A stretch of 8,871 nucleotides of DNA from DASZCR01 sp035942915 (GTDB taxonomy: Bacteria > Acidobacteriota > Blastocatellia > Pyrinomonadales > Pyrinomonadaceae), in assembly GCA_035942915.1 (NCBI GenBank), contig DASZCR010000146.1, positions 1-8,871 of the forward strand. Reading direction: 5' to 3'. Each line of letters begins with the position of its first letter. Within the stretch, counting starts at the first letter, position 1. Positions 1 through 6,369 of the stretch are shown here, piece by piece. A program made the position numbers and the translations under genes. Under the pieces are notes generated by a model, which had not been told where the DNA came from, made no database searches, and was given only the letters and a program-made list of their open reading frames with translations.

Positions 1-395
<395 letters not shown>

Positions 396-503
396 AAGAT
401 TTACTCTCAAGCAAACGCAAATTCAGAAGCACTTGCACTGCCAGTGCCTCGAACTTTCACTATTCGATTATCAAAGCTCTCTTCCAGCAGAGTTGACAAG
501 TTT
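396..503 (+). other. 23S-5S internal transcribed spacer
   Basis: About 108 nt of non-coding spacer separates the 23S end from the 5S start. It is more AT-rich than the downstream genes. It holds one small hairpin (GCACT 435-439 with AGTGC 443-447) and no tRNA. It is presumably removed during rRNA processing. No other structure was recognised by eye. Confidence 0.7.
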
Positions 504-619
<116 letters not shown>

Positions 620-635
620 TTAAGATAGACGAATG

Positions 636-675
636 AGCCCGCTCGGTCATCGAACCTGAGCGGGCTTTCGTTTTT
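636..675 (+). terminator. Rho-independent terminator of the rRNA operon
   Basis: A perfect 9-bp GC-rich stem pairs AGCCCGCTC (636-644) with GAGCGGGCT (658-666) around a 13-nt loop. It is followed by TTCGTTTTT (667-675). The position, 17 nt after 5S, fits termination of the 16S-23S-5S transcript. The downstream protein genes therefore probably have their own promoter. Confidence 0.92.
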
Positions 676-719
676 CCGCCAACTCAGGCGAAAATGGTCT
701 GCGCTGAAACTTCCGGCCA

Positions 720-1580
720 GTGCGAAAATCTATGAGAGACACATCGTTGAGAATCTTGTTGCTGGCGTGCGCCTTCTCGGTCGTCAGCTTCAGTTGCCAG
801 TCAGGCGCGACGCAGAAAGGAGCGGCCGTGAACGCAGATGCGCGAACCGGCAACGCTGCGGCCTCCGCTTCGCCGCGCGAGGCAGAGCCGCCCGTCTATG
901 GCTACGAGGTGGTCAACACTTGGCCGCACGACTCGAAGTCTTTTACGCAGGGGCTTGTCTTCCACGATGGGGCGTTCCTTGAGAGCGCCGGTCAATATGG
1001 GAAGTCTTCTCTGCGGCGCGTCGAGTTGAAGACGGGCAAGGTCTTGCAGGAGACGCCCGTGCCGCCGCAGTTCTTCGCCGAGGGCATGACGCTCTTTCGC
1101 GGGAAGATTTATCAACTGACGTGGGAGCATCACAGGGGCTTCATTTACGACCCGGTGAGTTTTCAGAAACTCGGTGAGTTCCCCTACGACGGTGACGGTT
1201 GGGGGCTGACGCACGACGGCGAGTCGCTCATCTTGAGCGACGGCACGAGCCAGCTTCGTTTCATCGACCCTGAGACGTTCAAGGTGCGGCGCACGATTAA
1301 CGTCGTCTATCGCGGACAGCCCGTGCGCCAACTGAACGAGTTGGAGTATGTGAAGGGCGAAATCTACGCCAACATCTGGCACGAAGAGAGAATCGCGCGC
1401 ATCGACCCGCAGACCGGTAAGGTGCTCGGCTGGATAGACCTCACGGGCATCATCAGTCGTTCGGAACTGAGCGACGATGAAGCGGTGCTCAACGGCATCG
1501 CCTACGACGAGGCGACAGGGCGACTCTTCGTGACGGGCAAACTGTGGCCGAAAATTTTTGAAATTCGTTTGAAGAAGTAA
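720..1580 (+). CDS. Glutaminyl-peptide cyclotransferase, beta-propeller (plant/bacterial) type, exported
   Basis: The protein converts N-terminal glutamine of peptides to pyroglutamate. It belongs to the five-bladed beta-propeller family of papaya latex and Xanthomonas enzymes (Pfam Glu_cyclase_2), which is unrelated to the zinc-dependent animal enzyme. Active-site residues known for papaya QC can be matched at near-constant spacing: F75 and Q77 (FTQG), F119 and E121 (FAEG), W135 (LTW), W161 (GWGLT), N206 (NELE), W220 (ANIW) and K274 (GKLW). All appear intact, so it is probably active. The N-terminus has basic residues, a hydrophobic stretch at about 10-25 and Cys26 in SFSC. This suggests export and perhaps lipid anchoring, although the lipobox is atypical at -3 and -2. 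A low-complexity Ala/Gly linker (about 27-57) precedes the propeller. Start choice is open between GTG 720 and in-frame ATG 732, and neither has a clear Shine-Dalgarno. The transglutaminase-like gene follows after 39 nt, so the two may be co-transcribed. Confidence 0.93.
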   Translation: MRKSMRDTSLRILLLACAFSVVSFSCQSGATQKGAAVNADARTGNAAASASPREAEPPVYGYEVVNTWPHDSKSFTQGLVFHDGAFLESAGQYGKSSLRRVELKTGKVLQETPVPPQFFAEGMTLFRGKIYQLTWEHHRGFIYDPVSFQKLGEFPYDGDGWGLTHDGESLILSDGTSQLRFIDPETFKVRRTINVVYRGQPVRQLNELEYVKGEIYANIWHEERIARIDPQTGKVLGWIDLTGIISRSELSDDEAVLNGIAYDEATGRLFVTGKLWPKIFEIRLKK

Positions 1581-1619
1581 CGCGTCGGGCTGTAGGTCTG
1601 GAAGGTTGACGGGGCAGTA

Positions 1620-3896
1620 GTGACTTTCGACAAGTTTTTCAGAGCGGCTTCATACGTGACGGTCGGCTGCGGTGCGCTCGCGCTGCTGCTGGCGGGCGGA
1701 CTTGGCGGATGGCTGGCCGCAGGCTTTGCGGTGGCGCTCGTTGTCGCATGGTGTCTCGAAGGCACGAAGCGGCAACTGTCGGAGCGCGCGGGGCTGTTCG
1801 TCGTGCTGCTGGCGCTGCCCGTCTTCTATCTCGACTGGAACTGGCAGGCCGACGCGGGCGGCGCCAAGCACGCGGGTGTGAGCGCGCTCGTTCACCTGAC
1901 GCTTTTTCTCTCGACGGTCAAACTCCTACAGGTCAAGGCCGACCGCGATTGGCTGTTCCTCTATCTCATCTCCTTCTTTCAGGTGTTGCTGGCGGCGGGC
2001 TTGAGCATCAGTCCCGTCTATGTCGCCACACTCGGCCTCTATCTGTTCAGCGTGCTGCTGACGGTCGTCTGCTTCGAGTTGCGTAAGGCCGCGCGCGTCG
2101 CGCCGCGCAGCGAGACGCGCCTACTTGTCGCGCAAGACTCCGCGCGCTCGCGTCGTCTGCTGGCGCGCATCAGAGGGCGGGGCGGCGCAGCGCAGACGCC
2201 GAGAGAGTTGCGCCGTCTGCCGGTCGCGGCCTTCTGTCTGCTGTTGTTGATTCTCGCGCTCGCGCTGCCCATCTTCTTCATCACGCCGCGCTTCGGCGAT
2301 ATGGCGATGGCCGCCGGAGGAAGCTCCGCCACCGGCTATGTCGGCTTCACAGACCAAGTTTCGCTCGGCGACGTGGGACGTTTGCAGAAGAGCGACCGCC
2401 TCGTGATGCGCGTCCGCGTCGAAGAGGCGAACGCGGGGCGCGGACGGATTCTGAGATGGCGCGGCGTGGCGCTCGACAACTTCGACGGGCGCACGTGGCG
2501 ACGCTCATCAAACACGAGCGAACTCTGGACGGCCAACGAGCGCGGAATGTTCCAGCTTGGCACAACCGAAGACCTCAGGCGTCTGACGACGCAGGAGTTT
2601 TTCGTCGAGCCGATTGACACGCCCGTGCTCTTCGCTGCCTCGCGCGCCGTCGCTCTGCAAGGCGCGCTGCCTTATCTCAGGCGCGAGAAGGCGAGCGGCA
2701 CACTGACGACGCGCCCGCACACGCGCGAGCGGCTCGTCTATCGTGCCTACTCCGACACGGTCGAACCCGCGCCCGAAGTTTTGCGTCTCGACGCAGGCGC
2801 CTACCCGCGCGAAGCGAGACCCAATTTCCAACCGCCGGTCGAGAACTATCTATGGCTGCCCGGAACGCTCGACCCGCGCATCGCGCAGCTTGCGCGCTCC
2901 ATCGAGGCCAGTTCAGGCGCGCGCACACGCTACGATTTTGCGCGCGCTGTCGAAGCGCATCTCAACCGTAACGAGTTCGGCGGCGCGTATCGTTACAGCC
3001 TCGAAGACCTGTCGGGAGGCGCAGACCCGCTCGCCGATTTCCTGTTTCGCGCGCGCGCAGGCCACTGCGAATTTTTCTCGACGGCGATGGCCGTCATGCT
3101 CCGCACGCAGGGCATCGCCGCACGCGTCGTCAACGGCTTTCAGTCCGGCTCGTTCAACGACGCGGCCGACGCTTACATCGTCCGCCAGCAGGACGCGCAC
3201 TCTTGGGTGGAAGTCTATTTCCCGGCCACAGATTCGTGGGTGACGTTCGACCCGACGCCCGTCGAGGGGCGTCCGTCGAGCGCGCAGACGGCGGCCGCGC
3301 AGTCGCGCTGGCAGAAGTACGCAGAGGCGCTCGACCTGTTTTGGATTCAATACGTGGTCGCTTATGATAAGCAGGAGCAGCGCACACTGGCGAACACTCT
3401 GCGCGGAGGGCTTGGCTCACTCGGCCGCTCGCTCGCGTCTTTGACGAGAGACCTCGGACGGATGTTTTCGTCCGCGTGGAACAGCCTCTCAGGGGCAGGC
3501 GATGCAGACGCAGCAAGACGCGGCCTCTCGGCTTACGTGCCGCGCCTGCTCGCGTTCGGCGCGGCGCTCATCCTGCTCTTTTTCCTTGTGCGCCGTCTGC
3601 GCCGACGCGGCTTCGTCGCGTTCGCTCGACGCAAGCCCCGCGCAGACGCCGACGCGTCGGCCTCGGCCGTAGCGTTCTACGAACGCATGTTGAAGGCACT
3701 CGAAGCGCGCGGTCTGCGTCGCGCCGCCCATCAGACGCCGCTTGAGTTCGCGCTCGACACGGGCGTTCCAGAAGCTTTGCAGATTACACAGACCTATAAC
3801 AGCGTGCGCTTCGGCGCGCGTCGTCTATCACAAACCGAGGCCGCCGAAATTGAACAGACGTTGCGGCAGATGGAAGGGAAAGACAGTGATAAGTGA
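1620..3896 (+). CDS. Membrane transglutaminase-like protein (TgpA type: DUF3488, transglutaminase core, DUF4129-like tail)
   Basis: The 758-residue protein has the layout of the TgpA family. Several N-terminal membrane segments lie at about 11-45, 57-72, 86-104, 111-152 and 200-221, ending in FFITPRFG, which resembles the end of DUF3488. A large extracytoplasmic region follows, carrying a transglutaminase core with the triad Cys483 (GHCEFF), His527 (DAHSWVEVYF) and Asp544 (TFDPTP). A further membrane segment is at about 643-657. A basic and then helical cytoplasmic tail contains a QTPLEFA motif typical of DUF4129. The triad is complete, so catalysis (protein crosslinking, or amidase/protease-like chemistry) is plausible. 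The natural substrate of this family is poorly defined. GTG 1620 is the first start after an in-frame stop at 1593-1595, and no strong Shine-Dalgarno is visible. The last residues (SDK) and the stop are read from the first heptad palindrome, so the ancestral C-terminus may have differed slightly. Confidence 0.9.
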   Translation: MTFDKFFRAASYVTVGCGALALLLAGGLGGWLAAGFAVALVVAWCLEGTKRQLSERAGLFVVLLALPVFYLDWNWQADAGGAKHAGVSALVHLTLFLSTVKLLQVKADRDWLFLYLISFFQVLLAAGLSISPVYVATLGLYLFSVLLTVVCFELRKAARVAPRSETRLLVAQDSARSRRLLARIRGRGGAAQTPRELRRLPVAAFCLLLLILALALPIFFITPRFGDMAMAAGGSSATGYVGFTDQVSLGDVGRLQKSDRLVMRVRVEEANAGRGRILRWRGVALDNFDGRTWRRSSNTSELWTANERGMFQLGTTEDLRRLTTQEFFVEPIDTPVLFAASRAVALQGALPYLRREKASGTLTTRPHTRERLVYRAYSDTVEPAPEVLRLDAGAYPREARPNFQPPVENYLWLPGTLDPRIAQLARSIEASSGARTRYDFARAVEAHLNRNEFGGAYRYSLEDLSGGADPLADFLFRARAGHCEFFSTAMAVMLRTQGIAARVVNGFQSGSFNDAADAYIVRQQDAHSWVEVYFPATDSWVTFDPTPVEGRPSSAQTAAAQSRWQKYAEALDLFWIQYVVAYDKQEQRTLANTLRGGLGSLGRSLASLTRDLGRMFSSAWNSLSGAGDADAARRGLSAYVPRLLAFGAALILLFFLVRRLRRRGFVAFARRKPRADADASASAVAFYERMLKALEARGLRRAAHQTPLEFALDTGVPEALQITQTYNSVRFGARRLSQTEAAEIEQTLRQMEGKDSDK

Positions 3897-3963
3897 TGGG
3901 TGATAGGTGATAAGAGAAAAGCTGTTTCTTATCCTATCACCTATCACTTATCACCTATCACTT
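3885..3963. repeat. Heptad palindrome A1 between transglutaminase gene and rimO
   Basis: The left arm has four tandem 7-bp units (3886-3913): GTGATAA, GTGATGG, GTGATAG, GTGATAA. The right arm has four units in the opposite orientation (3934-3961, CTATCAC/TTATCAC). A spacer of about 20 nt separates them, and its outer edges also partly pair. The arms could form a long imperfect hairpin in RNA or a cruciform in DNA. There is no T-run after it, so it is not a standard terminator. It contains the stop codon of the upstream gene and ends 6 nt before the rimO ATG. Confidence 0.93.
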
Positions 3964-3969
3964 AACGCA

Positions 3970-5319
3970 ATGAAGAAGATTGGTTTTATCAGTCTGGGTT
4001 GTCCGAAGAATCTCGTCGATAGCGAAGTGATGATGGGACGGCTGCGGCTGTCGGGTTACGAAATCACGGCCGATGCCGAAGAGGCCGAGACGGTGGTGGT
4101 CAATACCTGTGGCTTTATCGACGCGGCCAAGCAGGAATCGGTCGATGCCATTCTCGAAGCCGCGCGTTTGAAGACGGAGGGGAAGGCGAAGCGCCTCGTC
4201 GTCGCCGGTTGTCTCGTCGAACGCTACCGCGACGAACTGCGCGCGGAGATGCCCGAAGTCGATGCTTTCATCGGCACGAATCAGATTGAGTCAATCGTCG
4301 AAGTGTGCGACGAACGGACGGACGCGCGTTCGCTGCCCGTGCTTCCGCTCGGCAACCAGAGCGCGACTTATCTCTACGACGAATCGACGCCGCGCCTGCT
4401 GGCGACGCCCGGCTACACGGCCTACATCAAGATTGCAGAAGGATGCGACCGCCCGTGCGGCTTCTGCTTCATCCCGCAGATGCGAGGCCACTTCCGCAGC
4501 CGTCGCTTCGGTTCCGTGATGGTCGAGGCGCAGCAGTTGGCCGACGAAGGCGTCAAAGAGTTGATACTCGTCGCACAGGATTCCTCGCGTTACGGCGAAG
4601 ACCTCGGCAAGCAGGACGCCCTCGCGCACCTCATGCGCGAACTCTCGCACCTCGACGCCGTCGAGTGGGTGAGAGTCATGTACACTTACCCGACGCACAT
4701 CAGCGATGCCTTTCTCGACGTGTTGGCCGAAGAGCCGAAGGCCGTCAAGTATCTCGACATGCCTTTGCAGCACGCCTCGGCGAACGTGCTCAAGCTGATG
4801 CGTCGCGGCGGCACGCGCGATTCGCTGACGCGTCTCATCCGCCGCGTGCGCGAACGCGTGCCGGGACTCGCCGTCCGCACTACCTTTATCACGGGCTTCC
4901 CCGGCGAGACCGAAGAAGACTTCCGCGAACTGCTCGGCTTCGTCCGCGAATGTGAGTTCGACCGCGTCGGCGTCTTCACCTATTCGGACGAGGAGGGCAC
5001 GCCCGCTTACGATTTGCCAAACAAGGTGGACGCACGGACGGCCGCGCGGCGTCGTGCGCGCCTGATGAAAGAGCAAGCGCGCATCTCTCTGAAGAAGAAT
5101 CGCGCACGCATCGGTCAGACCGTGCGCGTCCTCTTCGAGGGTGAATCGAAGGAGACAGACCTGCTCTGGCAGGGGCGGATGGAAACTCAAGCGCCCGACA
5201 TCGACGGCTGCGTGCTCATCAACGATGCGCCCGATGGCTATCTGCCAGAGCCGGGCGATTTCGTCAACGTCCACATCACGGAGGCGCAGGAGTACGACCT
5301 CGTCGGCCACATCGTCTGA
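3970..5319 (+). CDS. rimO: Ribosomal protein S12 methylthiotransferase RimO
   Basis: RimO is a cytoplasmic radical-SAM enzyme that adds a methylthio group to the conserved aspartate of ribosomal protein S12 (Asp89 in E. coli). The 449-residue product is close to the usual length. The N-terminal MTTase domain carries the auxiliary-cluster cysteines C11 (GCPKN), C47 (NTCGF) and C81 (AGC). The radical-SAM domain has C159, C163 and C166 (GCDRPCGFC). The VAQD motif at 201-204 is typical of RimO and separates it from the tRNA enzyme MiaB. A TRAM RNA-binding domain occupies about 379-449. ATG 3970 is chosen because the protein then begins MKKIGFISLGCPKN, as in known RimO proteins. An in-frame GTG at 3907 would add 21 residues translated from the heptad palindrome, which is very unlikely to be real. 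No Shine-Dalgarno is visible. The gene is bracketed by two copies of the same repeat. Confidence 0.97.
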   Translation: MKKIGFISLGCPKNLVDSEVMMGRLRLSGYEITADAEEAETVVVNTCGFIDAAKQESVDAILEAARLKTEGKAKRLVVAGCLVERYRDELRAEMPEVDAFIGTNQIESIVEVCDERTDARSLPVLPLGNQSATYLYDESTPRLLATPGYTAYIKIAEGCDRPCGFCFIPQMRGHFRSRRFGSVMVEAQQLADEGVKELILVAQDSSRYGEDLGKQDALAHLMRELSHLDAVEWVRVMYTYPTHISDAFLDVLAEEPKAVKYLDMPLQHASANVLKLMRRGGTRDSLTRLIRRVRERVPGLAVRTTFITGFPGETEEDFRELLGFVRECEFDRVGVFTYSDEEGTPAYDLPNKVDARTAARRRARLMKEQARISLKKNRARIGQTVRVLFEGESKETDLLWQGRMETQAPDIDGCVLINDAPDGYLPEPGDFVNVHITEAQEYDLVGHIV

Positions 5320-5320
5320 A

Positions 5321-5402
5321 AAGTGATAGGTGATGGGTGATAGGTGATAAGAAGGATGCTCCCTCCTATCACCTATCACCCATCACCTATCACCCATCAC
5401 TT
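5321..5402. repeat. Heptad palindrome A2 between rimO and pgpA
   Basis: This is the same unit family as A1. The left arm (5323-5350) reads GTGATAG, GTGATGG, GTGATAG, GTGATAA. The right arm (5366-5400) has five inverted units, CTATCAC or CCATCAC. The central spacer is about 15 nt and differs from that of A1. The element starts one base after the rimO stop codon and ends directly before the pgpA ATG, filling the whole gap. Confidence 0.93.
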
Positions 5403-6014
5403 ATGAAAGTCGTCAAAGAGTCGAGCGACGAGTTGAATCCGACGGTGGTGACGAGCGCGTTTATCGCGCGTGCGCCGCGTCGGAGGGGAGCGAGCGATTA
5501 TGCGGCGCTCGCCGTCTCGACGTGCGGCGTCGGCCTCATTCCGGTTGCGCCCGGCACGTGGGGGTCGGCGCTCGGCGTCGTGCTCTATCTGATGATTCGC
5601 GATGGAAGCGCGCGGCTGTTTGCAGAGGCGGTCGGGCGCGGTTGGAGCGTGCCGCCGCTCGAAGCCTTCCGCATCACGTTCATCCTCCTGTTGATTATCG
5701 GCATCACGCTGGCGGGCACATGGGCGGCGACGCGCACGGAATCGCTCCTCGGTCGCAAAGACCCCGGTGTGGTCGTCGTCGATGAGGTCGCCGGGCAGTT
5801 GATTACGTTTCTCTTTGTGCCTTTCAACGCGGGCGCGTGGGCGGTCGTCGTCGGCTTCATCGCTTTTCGCGTCTTCGACATCTGGAAACCGTACCCCGTG
5901 CGCCGTCTCGAATCGCTCGAATCCGGCCTCGGCATCATGGCCGACGACGTGCTCGCCGGTGCATACGCCGCGACGCTCATGTCTTTGCTGACTTCGGTCT
6001 ACTTACTCTTCTAA
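5403..6014 (+). CDS. pgpA: Phosphatidylglycerophosphatase A
   Basis: PgpA is a membrane enzyme that removes the phosphate from phosphatidylglycerophosphate to give phosphatidylglycerol. The 203-residue product has the family signatures (Pfam PgpA). These are VGLIPVAPGTWGS (43-55), the acidic DPGVVVVDEVAGQ (120-132), and FRVFDIWKPYP (155-165) followed by GIMADDVLAG (177-186). The conserved Asp and Glu residues thought to bind metal are present. Hydrophobic segments lie at about 52-66, 91-108, 131-156 and 182-202. The first 34 or so residues are hydrophilic and appear to be an extension. ATG 5403 is preferred over the in-frame GTG 5337, because the extra 22 residues would be pure repeat translation. 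No Shine-Dalgarno precedes it. Its stop overlaps the ribosome-binding site of the next small gene. Confidence 0.94.
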   Translation: MKVVKESSDELNPTVVTSAFIARAPRRRGASDYAALAVSTCGVGLIPVAPGTWGSALGVVLYLMIRDGSARLFAEAVGRGWSVPPLEAFRITFILLLIIGITLAGTWAATRTESLLGRKDPGVVVVDEVAGQLITFLFVPFNAGAWAVVVGFIAFRVFDIWKPYPVRRLESLESGLGIMADDVLAGAYAATLMSLLTSVYLLF

Positions 6015-6020
6015 AGGAGA
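6013..6020 (+). promoter_or_regulatory. Strong Shine-Dalgarno of the small acidic protein
   Basis: AAAGGAGA lies with GGAG 9 nt before ATG 6029, and it overlaps the pgpA stop codon. It is the only near-consensus ribosome-binding site in front of any gene in this window. It is the main reason to call the small open frame a gene. Confidence 0.8.
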
Positions 6021-6028
6021 CAAACGCG

Positions 6029-6295
6029 ATGACAGAATCGACAGAACCGGGCCGCTCCGCGAACCTCTCGGACGGCGAAGGAACTTCCGCCGCGAATCCC
6101 GGCGGCACGGCGCGCGACGACGAAGCGACCAGCAGCGAAACCCTCGCCGACATCGAACGCAGCGAGAAGACCGGCGGCGCAAACGCTTCTGGCTCAGACT
6201 CCTCCGGCGGCTCACTCGAAGGCGCTTCGCCGAAGCCTTCCGGCGAAGGCGGAGGCGGCCGCGCAGACGGCAGCGACACCGGCGGGCCGATGTAA
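6029..6295 (+). CDS. Small hydrophilic, probably disordered protein of unknown function
   Basis: The predicted 88-residue product is not assigned to any family. It is dominated by Gly, Ser, Ala, Glu, Asp and Thr, is net acidic, and has almost no large hydrophobic residues. It has no signal peptide, membrane segment or cysteine. A short possibly helical patch, ETLADIERSEK, lies at about 37-47. The C-terminal half is Gly/Ser-rich and ends GSDTGGPM. The start ATG 6029 has an excellent Shine-Dalgarno at 9 nt spacing and lies 14 nt after pgpA, so co-transcription with pgpA is likely. The sequence suggests an intrinsically disordered protein, but the role is unknown. The main alternative is a non-coding spacer that happens to be open, and the ribosome-binding site argues against that. 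Confidence 0.75.
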   Translation: MTESTEPGRSANLSDGEGTSAANPGGTARDDEATSSETLADIERSEKTGGANASGSDSSGGSLEGASPKPSGEGGGGRADGSDTGGPM

Positions 6296-6300
6296 AGAAC

Positions 6301-6361
6301 AGTCAGGAGTCTGAAGTCTCCCGCTACTGCTGTTAACTCCTGACTTCAGACTCCTGACTTC
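6301..6361. repeat. Heptad palindrome B between the small gene and serA
   Basis: A perfect 18-bp inverted repeat pairs AGTCAGGAGTCTGAAGTC (6301-6318) with its reverse complement (6342-6359) around a 23-nt loop. Each arm is again built of 7-bp units, AGTCAGG and AGTCTGA. The right arm has three clean units (6339-6359), and the left has two plus a degenerate third (AGTCTCC, 6315-6321). It starts 5 nt after the small gene's stop and ends about 9 nt before the serA ATG, so it could fold in the serA leader. No T-run follows. Confidence 0.93.
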
Positions 6362-6369
6362 CTAATAAA

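Noticed and set aside
493..498. TTGACA resembling a -35 promoter box before 5S
   Set aside because: A matching -10 box would fall inside the 5S gene and none is seen. 5S is expected to be co-transcribed with 23S.
801..1382. Minus-strand open frame opposite the glutaminyl cyclase
   Set aside because: The + strand protein has all its active-site motifs in place, and the antisense product shows nothing recognisable.
3886..3961. CRISPR array or tRNA-like element in the regular short repeats
   Set aside because: The units are only 7 bp, directly abutting with no unique spacers, and arranged as an inverted pair. No cas genes are present.
4291..5379. Minus-strand open frame (362 codons) opposite rimO
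   Set aside because: Its N-terminus is translated from heptad palindrome A2 and the rest is antisense to conserved RimO domains. No family signature is visible.
5321..5402. Palindromes A1, A2 and B as intrinsic terminators
   Set aside because: The arms are long enough to form hairpins, but they are only moderately GC-rich and none is followed by a T-run. They directly abut the next start codon. Some effect on transcription remains possible but is not shown.
3885..6361. Insertion sequence or MITE with terminal inverted repeats
   Set aside because: No transposase fragment or target-site duplication was found, and the arms are internally tandem rather than unique terminal repeats.
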